From Phycisphaeraceae bacterium (lineage in GTDB: Bacteria; Planctomycetota; Phycisphaerae; Phycisphaerales; UBA1924), in assembly GCA_020639135.1 (NCBI GenBank), contig JACKHE010000005.1:1-64000 (forward strand): a stretch of DNA of 64,000 bases, given 5' to 3'. Positions 32,083 through 41,354 of the stretch are shown here, one piece after another. The notes beneath the pieces are model-generated. The model saw only the letters and a list, made by a program, of their open reading frames with translations, was not told the origin of the DNA and made no database searches. The position numbers and the translations under genes were made by a program. Each line of letters opens with the position of its first letter. Within the stretch, counting starts at the first letter, position 1.

Positions 32083-32523
32083 ATGTTCATCTCCGAACTC
32101 ACCACCTCCGGCGCCATCCCCACGCTGACGGCGACGCTCCAGTTCGCCGCCCGGCGCCACGAGCTCCTGGCCGCCAACGTCGCCAACCTCAACACCCCGG
32201 AGTATCAGGCGACCGACGTGGACCCCCACGAGTTCCAGCGGACGCTGGGAGCGGCGATCGATCGGCGCCGGGCCGCGACCGGAGGCCGCCGGGGCGAGCT
32301 GGACCTCAGCGGCAGCCGACGGATCGATCAGGACCGCGCCGGCAACCTCCGGGTCAGCCCCAAACCCGTGGCGCACGGTCCGTTGCGCCACGATCGGAAC
32401 AACAGCGACCTCGACTCGGCGATGCAGGCCGTCGCCGAGAACACCATGGTGTACCGCGTCAGCGCCGAGCTCCTTCGGAGCCGGATGAACCACCTCGCCA
32501 CCGCCATCAACCTCCGCGTCTGA
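32083..32523 (+). CDS. flgB: Flagellar proximal rod protein FlgB
   Basis: 146 residues from ATG 32083. The conserved N-terminus has the rod signature LAANVANLNTPEYQATDVD, which polymerises in the proximal rod, and the C-terminus has ENTMVYRVSAELLRSRM with helix complementarity to the N-terminus. A basic insert lies at 62-75. FlgB contacts FliE and FliF at the base of the rod. flgC follows after 31 bases. A TTG at 32065 would extend it by six residues but sits inside the promoter. Confidence 0.93.
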   Translation: MFISELTTSGAIPTLTATLQFAARRHELLAANVANLNTPEYQATDVDPHEFQRTLGAAIDRRRAATGGRRGELDLSGSRRIDQDRAGNLRVSPKPVAHGPLRHDRNNSDLDSAMQAVAENTMVYRVSAELLRSRMNHLATAINLRV

Positions 32524-32554
32524 CGACGCCTGATCCCCGGAGCCCATTCGATTC

Positions 32555-32998
32555 ATGTACGGCGCCCTCGATATCTCGGTCAGCGGCATCGCGGCCCAGC
32601 GCGCCCGGCTGGAGGTCGTCTCCGCCAACGTCGCCAAGATCGATTCCCCCGTCGATCCCGCGAAGGACCCCGATCAGTTCCGCCGGCAGTTCGCGGCGCT
32701 GGCGCCCAGGACGGTCCGTGGGCAGGACGGCAAGGAGCGTGTGGTCGGCGTCGAGGTGACGGAGATCGGTCTGGACCAGTCACCCTTCCGCAAGGTGTAC
32801 GACCCCGACAACCCATTCGCGGCCAAGGTGACCGACGAGAGCAAGGACCAGGTCGCCGGGTACGTGAACTACCCCGACATCCACTGGCCCACGGAGATGA
32901 TGAACGCCTACGACGCCACCCGGCTCTACGAGGCCAACATTGTCGTGGCCGAGGCCACCAAGACGATGATGGCGCAGGCGTTGCAGTTGATCGCGTAA
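32555..32998 (+). CDS. flgC: Flagellar proximal rod protein FlgC
   Basis: 147 residues. N-terminus MYGALDISVSGIAAQRARLEVVSANVAKIDS fits the rod family, with the usual NLAN seen here as NVAK. The middle has the GVEVTEIGLDQSPFRKVYDPDNP segment typical of FlgC, and the C-terminus YVNYPDIHWPTEMMNAYDATRLYEANI is diagnostic. FlgC stacks on FlgB in the proximal rod. It lies between flgB and fliE. Confidence 0.94.
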   Translation: MYGALDISVSGIAAQRARLEVVSANVAKIDSPVDPAKDPDQFRRQFAALAPRTVRGQDGKERVVGVEVTEIGLDQSPFRKVYDPDNPFAAKVTDESKDQVAGYVNYPDIHWPTEMMNAYDATRLYEANIVVAEATKTMMAQALQLIA

Positions 32999-33047
32999 GA
33001 TGCAACCCACCGGCGCCGGCTGGCGCCTTCGCGGAGATTGACGACTC

Positions 33048-33368
33048 ATGTCCGACCCCCTGGGACTCATCGGCTCTGCCGGCGGCCTGCCGCCGATCCG
33101 CCCCGCCGGGCCCGGTGCGACGCCGGGCGGCAAGATCGACCCGAGCGCCCCCTCCTTCAAGGACCTGCTGATGCAGAACATCAAGGAGGTCAACGACTTG
33201 GAGCTCGACGCGAGCGCCGCGGTCGAGGACCTCGCCGCGGGACGCCGATCGGACGCCGAGACCGTGCTGCTCGCGACACAGAAGGCGGACATGGCGTTCC
33301 AGATGCTGCTGCAGGTGCGGAACAAGGTCGTGGACGCTTACGACGAGCTGAAGCAGATCCGCGTCTGA
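33048..33368 (+). CDS. fliE: Flagellar hook-basal body complex protein FliE
   Basis: 106 residues. After a Gly/Pro-rich start the conserved FliE core is present: PSFKDLLMQNIKEVNDLELD, then DAETVLLATQKADMAFQMLL and the C-terminal RNKVVDAYDELKQIRV. FliE joins the MS ring to the proximal rod. A 194-base gap with paired hairpins follows before fliF, unlike the tight spacing elsewhere in the cluster. Confidence 0.94.
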   Translation: MSDPLGLIGSAGGLPPIRPAGPGATPGGKIDPSAPSFKDLLMQNIKEVNDLELDASAAVEDLAAGRRSDAETVLLATQKADMAFQMLLQVRNKVVDAYDELKQIRV

Positions 33369-33393
33369 GGGACTTGAAGTCCACAGGAGTTGA

Positions 33394-33424
33394 GCGCAAA
33401 GCTTGCGCGTGATGCGCAATTTCT
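33394..33424 (+). promoter_or_regulatory. Alternative hairpins in the fliE-fliF gap
   Basis: GCGCAA (33394-33399), TTGCGC (33403-33408) and GCGCAA (33414-33419) allow two mutually exclusive hairpins that share the middle arm. The second is followed by TTTCTT, terminator-like. A separate perfect dyad, GGACT-TGA-AGTCC, lies at 33370-33382. An attenuator or fliE-end terminator is possible; neither is proven. Confidence 0.4.
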
Positions 33425-33562
33425 TGTTGTCGTGCGCACTTTCAAGGCTCTTGACAGCGGTGTCCGAAACACAGGAGCCGAAGCGATGGCGGTGGCGCCG
33501 CCGCTTTGGTGCGTTGCGCGGAGCGCGGCGCCGATCCACAAGGCATTGGAGGCCGATCCACA

Positions 33563-35260
33563 ATGGATCAGCTCAGGAGAGCGATCGCGACCATCCAGGC
33601 ACAGGCGGCCAAGCTGTCGCCATCGCAGAAGCTTCTGATGATGAGCCTGGCGGTGGTGCTGGCGATGACGATGTTCATCGTGAGCCAGTACGCGTCGAAC
33701 CGGACGATGATCGAGCTGATGCCCGGCGCCGACGCCGCCGCGACGACCAGGGCGGTCGAGTTCCTCCAGGTCAACAACATCGAGCACGAGATGCGTGACG
33801 GCCACCCCTGGGTGGCGCCGCAGAAGAAGTTCGCCGTCCTCGCGCAGCTGGGCGAGAGCGGTTCGCTCCCGGCGGACACGACGTTCATGTTCAACGACAT
33901 GATCGAGCAGGGCTCGTGGACCGACTCGACGGCGCAGCGCAAGCAGTACTACAACCTGGCGCTGCAGAACACGCTGGCGTCGATCATCTCGGAGATGAGC
34001 GGGATCCGGAAGGCGCAGGTGCTGATCGACGCGCCGGAGCCGACGGGGCTGGGGATGGCGACGCGCAAGGCGACGGCCAGCGCGACGGTCTTCCCGACGA
34101 CCCCCGGCGGGCTGTCGCAGTCGGCGGTGGACGCGATCGCAGGCCTCATCGCCGGCGCCGTCGCGGGTCTGGACATGGCCGATGTGCGCGTCATCGACGG
34201 TCTGACCAATCGCCAGCGTCGCGCGCGGAATGACGAGGACATGGCCACGAGCGACCACCTCGAGACCGTCGCGAAATACGAGCAGCGCTTCCGCGAGAAG
34301 ATCCTCGACCACCTCGCCTACATCCCGGGCGTCATCGTCTCCATCAACGCATCCGTCGATGTCCGGCAGGTCACCAGCCAGACCCAGGAGTACCTCCCCT
34401 CGGGCGAGGGCTCCGTCGGCATGATCAAGTCCGAGCAGACGCACGACCAGCAGCAGGAGTCCGCCCACCGGGGAGCCGAGTCCGGCGTCAGGCCCAACAC
34501 CGGGCTGAGCATCAACAACGGCGGTGCGCCCGGCGAGTCCTTCACCGACAACGAGTCGGACTCCGACTTCGAGAACCGCTTCGGCTCGCGCACCGAGAAC
34601 ATCGTGGACCGCCGGGGAATGGCCACGCGCATCAACGCGACGGTGAACGTGCCCGAGTCCTACTTCATCGACCGCTGGCGGCGCGCCCAGGGCCAGGACG
34701 CGGCCGGCGGCGACGGGACGCTCCCGACGACGCAGGACCTCGACCCGATCGTCCTGTCGGAATCCGAGCGGATCCGCACCGCGATCGAGCCGCTCGTGGA
34801 CCAGTCCAGTGAGCAGGGCGGCGCGCCGGGGGTGGTCATCGTTTCCATGATCCCGGACATGCCCGCGGCCTCGGGCGGCGCCATGACGGCGGGCGTCGGC
34901 GGGTTCGGCGCCGGCGGCGGGAGCGGCGGCGGGATCCTCGCCTCCGGGCTGATCAAGAACGTCGCGCTCGGCGGCGTCGCCCTGCTGGCGGTCTTCCTGA
35001 TGGCGATCAACCTCAAGAAGGTCGGCAAGGCGGAGCGGCTCCCCAGCGCCGAGGAGCTCGTCGGGCTGCCCCCGGCGCTCAAGGAGAACGTCGAGATGTT
35101 CGGCGAGGCGGACGAGGCGGAGTCGAACCTCACCGGCATCGAGCTCTCCGACGAGGACCTCCAGATGCGCAAGAAGTACGAGCAGGTCGCCGCGCTGGTC
35201 GGCGAGCGGCCCAACGACGCGGCGTTCATCCTGAACAAGTGGATCGCCACCGAGAACTGA
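33563..35260 (+). CDS. fliF: Flagellar MS-ring protein FliF
   Basis: 565 residues from ATG 33563. The first transmembrane helix is near 20-45 (LLMMSLAVVLAMTMFIV), then the ring-building motifs (ARTRAVEFL-like region, NDMIEQGSWTDSTAQRKQYYNLAL, ISEMSGIRKAQVLI). A long Gly/Ser/acidic disordered loop spans 300-420. A second helix (ALGGVALLAVFLMAINL) is at about 470-490, and the C-terminal cytoplasmic tail binds FliG. FliF forms the MS ring in the inner membrane on which the motor and export gate assemble. The length is typical. Confidence 0.95.
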   Translation: MDQLRRAIATIQAQAAKLSPSQKLLMMSLAVVLAMTMFIVSQYASNRTMIELMPGADAAATTRAVEFLQVNNIEHEMRDGHPWVAPQKKFAVLAQLGESGSLPADTTFMFNDMIEQGSWTDSTAQRKQYYNLALQNTLASIISEMSGIRKAQVLIDAPEPTGLGMATRKATASATVFPTTPGGLSQSAVDAIAGLIAGAVAGLDMADVRVIDGLTNRQRRARNDEDMATSDHLETVAKYEQRFREKILDHLAYIPGVIVSINASVDVRQVTSQTQEYLPSGEGSVGMIKSEQTHDQQQESAHRGAESGVRPNTGLSINNGGAPGESFTDNESDSDFENRFGSRTENIVDRRGMATRINATVNVPESYFIDRWRRAQGQDAAGGDGTLPTTQDLDPIVLSESERIRTAIEPLVDQSSEQGGAPGVVIVSMIPDMPAASGGAMTAGVGGFGAGGGSGGGILASGLIKNVALGGVALLAVFLMAINLKKVGKAERLPSAEELVGLPPALKENVEMFGEADEAESNLTGIELSDEDLQMRKKYEQVAALVGERPNDAAFILNKWIATEN

Positions 35261-35297
35261 ACGGCGCAGCAGCCAACGAGAGAAAGCCCCAGCGACC

Positions 35298-36335
35298 ATG
35301 CCCCCGATCAACAGGAACCTCCCCGACAACGTGGACGACCTGAGCGGGATCACCAAATCGGCGATCCTGCTGCTGTCGCTCGAGGCCGAGGGCGCGGCGA
35401 AGGTGCTCAAGGAGCTCGCGCCGGCCTGCGTGGAGGAGGTCACGCGCGAGCTGGCCGGTCTCGGGCGGATCCCCGACAGGCTTCGCGAGGCGGTCATCGA
35501 CGAGTTCTACACGATGTCGCTCGCGCACGAGTTCGCCAACGAGGGCGGGCTCGACTACGCGCGCGTGCTGCTGATGGAGTCGCTGGACCCGAAAGAGGCC
35601 GAGAAGGTCCTGAGCAAGATCCAGACGCACGTGCAGAAGACCCCGTTCGCGTTCCTGCAGAAGGCCGAGAGCGAGAACCTGCTGACGTTCATCCAGGACG
35701 AGCACCCCCAGACGATCGCGCTGATCCTGTGCCACATGCCGCACTACAAGGCGTCGGAGATCCTCGTCGGTCTGCCCATCAGCAAGCAGGTGGAGGTCAT
35801 CAAGCGCATCGCCAACATGGAGCAGACGAACCCCGAGGTGATCCGACAGGTCGAGGAGGGTCTCGAGTCTCGCCTGAGCAGCATGCTGATGCAGTCGATG
35901 GAGAAGGCCGGCGGGATCGAGACGGTTGCGGAGGTGCTCAACCTCGCCGACCGGGCGACGGAGAAGGCGATCATGGAGGGGCTCGAATCCGAGGACCCCG
36001 ACCTCGTCGAGCAGATCCGTCGTCTCATGTTCGTCTTCGAGGACGTGCTGCTCGTCAATGACAAGGGCATCCAGTCCGTGCTCAAGGAGGTGGACAACGA
36101 CGAGCTGGCGCTGGCGCTCAAGACGGCCTCCGAGCCGCTCAAGGACAAGATGTTCGGCAACATGTCCGAGCGCGCCGTGCAGCTGATCAAGGAGGAGATG
36201 GAGTTCATGGGCCCCGTGCGCGTCAGCGACGTCGAGGCCGCGCAGCAGCGCATCGTGGACATCGTCCGCAGGCTGGAGGAGTCCGGCGAGATCATCATCG
36301 CCGGCCGCGGCGGCGAGTCGGAGATGATCGTCTGA
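35298..36335 (+). CDS. fliG: Flagellar motor switch protein FliG
   Basis: 345 residues. Armadillo-like N and middle domains are present (LTGITKSAILLLSLEAEGAAKVLKEL-type start; EHPQTIALILCHM at about 135). The EHPQ motif and Gly-Gly region are conserved, and the torque-generating C-terminal domain has the charged helix around FEDVLLVNDKGIQSVL. FliG couples FliF to FliM and interacts with MotA. It begins 37 bases after fliF and ends 43 bases before fliH. Confidence 0.95.
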   Translation: MPPINRNLPDNVDDLSGITKSAILLLSLEAEGAAKVLKELAPACVEEVTRELAGLGRIPDRLREAVIDEFYTMSLAHEFANEGGLDYARVLLMESLDPKEAEKVLSKIQTHVQKTPFAFLQKAESENLLTFIQDEHPQTIALILCHMPHYKASEILVGLPISKQVEVIKRIANMEQTNPEVIRQVEEGLESRLSSMLMQSMEKAGGIETVAEVLNLADRATEKAIMEGLESEDPDLVEQIRRLMFVFEDVLLVNDKGIQSVLKEVDNDELALALKTASEPLKDKMFGNMSERAVQLIKEEMEFMGPVRVSDVEAAQQRIVDIVRRLEESGEIIIAGRGGESEMIV

Positions 36336-36378
36336 TGCGATCCGAGTTCCCAGCGCCAACCCGGCCGGAGCCCGCGCG

Positions 36379-37122
36379 ATGCCGATGATCCCGAAGGAAT
36401 CGGCCTCGGCGTACACCCGGGGCGCGATCGTGCTCGACCTGGGCGACCTGCAGCGTCAGGGCGAGGCGATCATCGAACGCGCGCGGCGCGAGGCCGATGA
36501 GATTCTCGAGAACGCCAGGCTCCAGCGCGACCGGCTGCTCAAGGGCGCCTCGGAGTACGGCAGGACCGAGGGCTACGCGCAGGGCAGGCTCGAGGGCCTG
36601 GAGGAGGGCCGCGCCGAGGGCAGGGCGGAGGCGCTGGCGCAGCGCGCGCCGGAGTTCGCCGAGCTTTACGACCGATGGCGGGAGGCGATCGGGAAGTTCG
36701 AGAGCGAGCGGATGCTCCTGCTGCACAGCGCCCACGACGCGGTGCTGGACTTCGCCGTCGAGTTCGCCCGGAAGGTGACGAAGCGCTCGGTGGAGCTCGA
36801 CCGCAACGCCGCGGCCGCCCAGCTCAAGGCGGCGCTGGCGCTGCTGCTCCGCCCCTCGAGGGTGGTGATCGTGGTGCGCCCCGACGACCGGTCGATGATC
36901 GACGACGCCCTGCCGGAGCTGCTGTCGGGCTTCGACGAGATCGAGCACGCGGAGCTGCTGACCGACGGCTCGCTCGCTCCCGGCTCGTGCGTGGTGCGAT
37001 CGGGTGACGAGGAGGTCAGCGCCGACATCGACCTCCAGATCGGCAGGCTCGTCGAGGCGGTGCTGCCCGACCGGGGCGCCGTATCGAGCGGAGAGGACGG
37101 GGCGATCGGGGACGCGGCGTGA
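36379..37122 (+). CDS. fliH: Flagellar assembly protein FliH
   Basis: 247 residues. The N-terminal third is a charged coiled-coil with Gly repeats (EGYAQGRLEGLEEGRAEGRA), typical of FliH stalks. The C-terminal domain (about 115-230) matches the V-ATPase stator-like fold (AHDAVLDFAVEFARKVTKRS, then DGSLAPGSCVVRSGDEEVSADIDLQI). FliH regulates the ATPase FliI and links it to FliN. Its stop overlaps the fliI start by four bases (GTGA). Confidence 0.9.
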   Translation: MPMIPKESASAYTRGAIVLDLGDLQRQGEAIIERARREADEILENARLQRDRLLKGASEYGRTEGYAQGRLEGLEEGRAEGRAEALAQRAPEFAELYDRWREAIGKFESERMLLLHSAHDAVLDFAVEFARKVTKRSVELDRNAAAAQLKAALALLLRPSRVVIVVRPDDRSMIDDALPELLSGFDEIEHAELLTDGSLAPGSCVVRSGDEEVSADIDLQIGRLVEAVLPDRGAVSSGEDGAIGDAA

Positions 37123-38486
37123 GGCCGCTGGCCAACGAGATCGAGACGCTCCGACAGTCGCAGCCGATGCGCGTCACGGGGCGCGTCGAGGCGCTGCGGG
37201 GTCTGACGATCATCGTCAGCGGGCTGCCGATCCCGGTGGGCTCGCTGGTGATGATCGAGAGCGCCGTCGGCAGCGCGATGCCGGGCGAGGTCGTGGGTTT
37301 CGACGGCCGTACGACCACGGTGATGACGCTGGGCCAGACCTCGGGCGTGCGACCCGGCGATGTGGTGCGGGGCGAGCAGCCCTCGCCGACGGTCCCGGTG
37401 AGCGAACGGATGCTGGGGCGCGTCATCGACGCGATGGGTGAGCCGATCGACGGCCGCGGCCCGATCCGGATGAGCGCTCGGGGCCTGCTCTCGCCGGAGC
37501 CGACCTCCCCCATGGCGCGGACGCGGATCGTCAGCCGACTGACCACCGGCGTGCGGGCGATCGACTGTTTCACCACGCTGGGCAAGGGCCAGCGCATCGG
37601 CGTCTTCGCCGGCCCGGGCGTGGGCAAGTCCACCCTGATGGGCTCGGTCGCGCGCGGGACCAGCGCGGATGTCAACGTCATCGCGCTGATCGGCGAGCGC
37701 GGCAGGGAAGTGCGGGAGTTCATCGACGACGCGCTCGGCGAGGCCGGCCTGGCGCGGTCGGTGGTCGTCGTCGCGACGAGCGACCAGTCGCCGCTGATGC
37801 GAATCCGGGCCGCGCACACCGCCAGCGCCGTCGCCGAGCACTTCCGCGACCGCGGCTCGGACGTCATGCTGATGATGGACTCGATCACGCGCTACGCGCA
37901 CGCGCTGCGGCAGGTCGGTCTGGCCGTGGGAGAACCGCCCGCGACCAAGGGGTACACCCCGAGTGTCTTCGCCATGCTCCCCAGGCTGCTCGAACGCGCC
38001 GGGACCCGCACCGGCTCCGGCACGATCACCGGCGTGTACACCATCCTCGTCGAGGGTGACGACATGACCGAGCCGGTCGCCGACGCGGCGCGCGGCGTGC
38101 TCGACGGGCACATCATCCTCGACCGGGCGCTCGCACAGAAGGCCCACTTCCCCGCGATCGACGTCCTCGATTCCGTCAGCCGCGTCGCCGGCGATGTCAC
38201 CGACCCCGAGCACATCGCCGCGCGGCAGGAGATCCTCCGGCTGCTGGCCACGCACAAGAAGGTCGAGGACCTCGTGCAGATCGGCGCCTACGCGAGCGGG
38301 TCCGACCCGGTCGCGGACACCGCGATCGAGCTCAAACCCTCCATCGACGCGGTCCTCCAGCAGTCGCCGCACGCCGTCGCGCCCTTCGACGAGGCGCGGA
38401 AGCAGCTCCTGGCGCTGGCGCAGCGATCCGCGCAGACAATCCTCGCCAGGCAGCGCGCCGCACATGCCGGCGTGGGCGCGGCGTGA
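37119..38486 (+). CDS. fliI: Flagellar export ATPase FliI
   Basis: 455 residues from a GTG overlapping the fliH stop. The beta-barrel N-domain is followed by the F1-like catalytic core: Walker A GPGVGKST (K170), GERGREVREF, Walker B LMMDSITRYA and the export-ATPase loop around EPPATKGYTPSVF. FliI hydrolyses ATP to aid unfolding and unloading of export substrates. Length and motifs are normal. fliJ follows after 20 bases. Confidence 0.96.
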   Translation: MRPLANEIETLRQSQPMRVTGRVEALRGLTIIVSGLPIPVGSLVMIESAVGSAMPGEVVGFDGRTTTVMTLGQTSGVRPGDVVRGEQPSPTVPVSERMLGRVIDAMGEPIDGRGPIRMSARGLLSPEPTSPMARTRIVSRLTTGVRAIDCFTTLGKGQRIGVFAGPGVGKSTLMGSVARGTSADVNVIALIGERGREVREFIDDALGEAGLARSVVVVATSDQSPLMRIRAAHTASAVAEHFRDRGSDVMLMMDSITRYAHALRQVGLAVGEPPATKGYTPSVFAMLPRLLERAGTRTGSGTITGVYTILVEGDDMTEPVADAARGVLDGHIILDRALAQKAHFPAIDVLDSVSRVAGDVTDPEHIAARQEILRLLATHKKVEDLVQIGAYASGSDPVADTAIELKPSIDAVLQQSPHAVAPFDEARKQLLALAQRSAQTILARQRAAHAGVGAA

Positions 38487-38506
38487 GCGGGGGGGGCTGA
38501 TCGGCT

Positions 38507-38998
38507 GTGGCGCGATTCCGGTTCGAACTCGAGCACGTCCTGGACCTCCGCAAGCGGCAGGAACGCGACGCGCAGATCGCCTTTTCCGCGATCGACCGCG
38601 AGCGAGCGGCGCTGGAATCGCAGATCCGCGGTTACCAGCGAACGATCGTCGGGTTCAAGCGCGATCTTCGCGTCGCCCTGGCGGGCGAGCGGGCTGGCGA
38701 TGGGGAGCCCGGGGCGCCGGTGACGCTCCACGATGTGCGCTCGCAGGCGGGCGCCTCGCTGATGGTCATGGGCAAAGCGCAGGCGGCGGTGATTCAGCTG
38801 GCCGCGGTGCACAAGCGGCTCGACGCCGCGCGGGAGGCCTTGCTGGAGGCCGCCAGGGCCCGCAAGGCGGTGGAGATGCTCCGGGAGCGTCGGTACGAGC
38901 AGTGGAAGCGGGCGATGAACCGGCGCGAGGCCGCGGAGCTGGACGACCTGGCGACGATGCGCGCCGGGCGGGAGGAGTTCCCCGGCGCCGCCCGGTGA
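38507..38998 (+). CDS. fliJ: Flagellar export stalk protein FliJ
   Basis: 163 residues from a GTG, start motif ARFRFELEHVLDLRKRQERDAQ, which is the usual FliJ opening (FxFxLxxVLxxRxxxE). The rest is a long antiparallel coiled-coil with a short Gly/Pro break at about 65-72. FliJ inserts into the FliI ring and helps energise the export gate. Position directly after fliI supports the call. It is slightly longer than typical FliJ. Confidence 0.85.
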   Translation: MARFRFELEHVLDLRKRQERDAQIAFSAIDRERAALESQIRGYQRTIVGFKRDLRVALAGERAGDGEPGAPVTLHDVRSQAGASLMVMGKAQAAVIQLAAVHKRLDAAREALLEAARARKAVEMLRERRYEQWKRAMNRREAAELDDLATMRAGREEFPGAAR

Positions 38999-39043
38999 CG
39001 CTGGCGCCCTGATTGCGACCCGGAACGAAAAGGGATCCCGACG

Positions 39044-39748
39044 ATGCTCAAAGCGTTCTTCCTGGCCATCTCGACGCTCGCGATCGCGCACATCCTCGCG
39101 CTGGTCGGCTTCACCGCGTGGCTGTACCAGGGCGACCGGCTCAACATGGCCCGGATCGACGCGATCCGGGACATCTTCCGGCAGACCATCACCGCCGAGA
39201 ACGCGCAGGTCGCCAAGGAGGCGAAAGCCGTCGAGGACCAGCAGGCGGCGGCGGACGCGGCCGCGCTGGAGGCCAATCCCCCGGCTCCGGTCGAGACGAG
39301 GATGGGGCTCATCGGCGAGCTCGACGATCTCAACCTCGTGGCGGTGGAGCGGCTCCGCAAGGAGAGCGGCGACCTGAGCGACACGCTCGCACGACAACTC
39401 GCCGACATCGACGCCGCGGCCAAGGCGCTGGAGGAGGAGAAGGCCGAGTTCCTGCGGCTTCGTGAGGAGATCCGCAGGACCGAGGGCTCGGCGCAGTTCA
39501 AGAAGGCGCTCCAGCGGTACGAGGGGCTCAAGCCCGCCGAGGCGCAGGCGGTGTTCCAGACGCTCATCGATCAGGGCCAGACCGATCAGGTCGTGTCGTA
39601 CCTCAACGCGATGCAGCCGCGCACCAGCGCCAAGATCATCGGCCGATTCCCGCCGGAGGTGGCAGCCGATTTGCTTGAGCGAATCCGCCAGCGCGGCGTG
39701 GAGACCGGGAGCGCCCCGGTCGCCAGCGCCGACGCCAATCAGCCCTAG
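39044..39748 (+). CDS. MotE-like flagellar protein (membrane anchor plus FliG-like C-terminus)
   Basis: 234 residues. One N-terminal transmembrane helix (residues 5-25) is followed by an Ala/Glu-rich coiled-coil. A C-terminal domain (about 155-220, with LKPAEAQAVFQTLI, then VVSYLNAMQPRTSAKIIGRF) resembles the FliG/MgtE-N helical repeat. This layout and the position between fliJ and fliK match MotE (YlxF) proteins, which stabilise the motor or basal body in some species. The symbol is left out because the family is diverse. Confidence 0.75.
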   Translation: MLKAFFLAISTLAIAHILALVGFTAWLYQGDRLNMARIDAIRDIFRQTITAENAQVAKEAKAVEDQQAAADAAALEANPPAPVETRMGLIGELDDLNLVAVERLRKESGDLSDTLARQLADIDAAAKALEEEKAEFLRLREEIRRTEGSAQFKKALQRYEGLKPAEAQAVFQTLIDQGQTDQVVSYLNAMQPRTSAKIIGRFPPEVAADLLERIRQRGVETGSAPVASADANQP

Positions 39749-39762
39749 AGGAATCTCAACGA

Positions 39763-41319
39763 ATGCCACGCCTGACCCCGACGCCGCCGACGACGATCCC
39801 CACGGCGCCGGCGAGGATCGCCGCGCAATCGCCGCGCACGTTGCGCACGAGCGACGCGATCGGGCAGGAGCCGACCACGTTCACGCAGGCGCTCCGGAGC
39901 GCCTCGCGGCCCGCGGGACCGGTCGTCCGGGAGCGAGCCGGGGAGCCGATCGAACAAGCGAACCCCAACGGTGTCGATCCGGGGAAACCGGAAGCGGAGG
40001 TCGATCCCGCGCAGGACGTCGTCGAATCCGACACGAGAACGGGCCCGAGCGCCGACGATGAGCCGGCCGCCCGGCCGGAACCGGCGGATCAGCCTCCGGC
40101 AGGCCCCGACGCCGCGGATGCGCCGGACGACGACGATCCGGAGCCGGAAATCGCCTCGCAGGCCGCATTGGAAACAGTGGTTGACCCGCTCGTGGCCACC
40201 CAGGCAGCTCCGGACACGGCAGCGCCGCAACCAGTCGGACCAACCAACCGGGCATCGAATCCCGAAGCATCGACGCCCGCCGAGCAGCCCGCGGATGCAA
40301 CCCCGGATCAGGCGCCGGCGCTCGAGCAACCCCGACCGACGAGCGGAGGCTCCCCTGCAACTCCCGCGACCAGCGGAGATGACGATCCGACAACCACGAC
40401 GGCCGCGCGGGCGCCGGCGGCTGCGCCGCAATCGGTTGCGCAGGCGCCGGCTGACCAGCCGGCCGATCCACAGCTGACGGCTTCGGCGACATCCGATCAG
40501 ACGACTGCGGACCAGCAGGATCAGCCGGAGACGGACGACCCCGCCGACGAGCGCCGGAATCCCACGTCCCAGAAGCATCCCGCGGAGGTCGCCGCCCGGC
40601 GTGAGCCTGCGCAGGCGCCCCCGGCGCAGGAAAGCTCCGGGGCGCAACCGGTGCGCCACGCGGAAGCCGACCCTGCGCCGAACCCGGCCCCGGCGGCGCC
40701 CGAGCGCGCGTCGGTCGAATCGACCCAGCCGAACCCGGCGCCGAACATCGCCGGGACCAGGCCCGAGGCGCCGGCGTCCGCGCCGCAGTCGCCGTCCCTG
40801 GGGCACGTCGAGCCGGATCAGGCGTTCACGGCGTCGGTCAGCCGCGGTCTGGCCGCGGCTGTGCGGCAGCAGGGGGGGACGCTGACGATCAAGCTGGACC
40901 CGCCGACGCTGGGGAAGCTGACGATCCGCCTGACGATCGAGCAGGGCCGGGTGGAGGCATCGTTCGACACAACGACGGCGCAGGCACGCGACTTGCTCCT
41001 GGAACACGCGCCGGCCCTCCGCGCGCAGCTGCGCGACAGGGGGCTTTCCGTCGAGCGGCTCGAGGTCGTCGGCGCGACCAGCGCCGCGAAGCCCGGGCAC
41101 GCCGCGTCCGGATCCGGGGACCAGCCCGGGGCGCGGGAGGGTCAGGACGACCCGCGGCACGACGCGGCGGGCGGGCACAGCAGGGGTCGGTCGGAGACCG
41201 GCGGGGATCAGCAGTCCAGGAATGACGGCGCCAGGGGCGACAAGGCGGGGACCGCCGACGAGCCATCGCAATTACCGTTCGAGTCTCGCCTCCGCTACTC
41301 CGTCAGCGCCGTCGCGTGA
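39763..41319 (+). CDS. fliK: Flagellar hook-length control protein FliK
   Basis: 518 residues. The first 350 or so are Pro/Ala/Asp/Gln-rich and disordered, as expected for the secreted ruler part. The C-terminal Flg_hook domain (about 355-440) has TLTIKLDPPTLGKLTIRLTI, then AQARDLLLEHAPALRAQLRD and LSVERLEV, the core that switches FlhB specificity. FliK measures hook length and triggers the switch from hook to filament export. A further disordered tail follows. The stop overlaps a possible GTG start of flgD. Confidence 0.93.
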   Translation: MPRLTPTPPTTIPTAPARIAAQSPRTLRTSDAIGQEPTTFTQALRSASRPAGPVVRERAGEPIEQANPNGVDPGKPEAEVDPAQDVVESDTRTGPSADDEPAARPEPADQPPAGPDAADAPDDDDPEPEIASQAALETVVDPLVATQAAPDTAAPQPVGPTNRASNPEASTPAEQPADATPDQAPALEQPRPTSGGSPATPATSGDDDPTTTTAARAPAAAPQSVAQAPADQPADPQLTASATSDQTTADQQDQPETDDPADERRNPTSQKHPAEVAARREPAQAPPAQESSGAQPVRHAEADPAPNPAPAAPERASVESTQPNPAPNIAGTRPEAPASAPQSPSLGHVEPDQAFTASVSRGLAAAVRQQGGTLTIKLDPPTLGKLTIRLTIEQGRVEASFDTTTAQARDLLLEHAPALRAQLRDRGLSVERLEVVGATSAAKPGHAASGSGDQPGAREGQDDPRHDAAGGHSRGRSETGGDQQSRNDGARGDKAGTADEPSQLPFESRLRYSVSAVA

Positions 41320-41354
41320 GCAGATCGCGCCCGGCCGCACCAGGGAACACCGCA

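Noticed and set aside
33451..33456. TTGACA in the fliE-fliF gap as a -35 box
   Set aside because: No -10-like hexamer 16-18 bases downstream.
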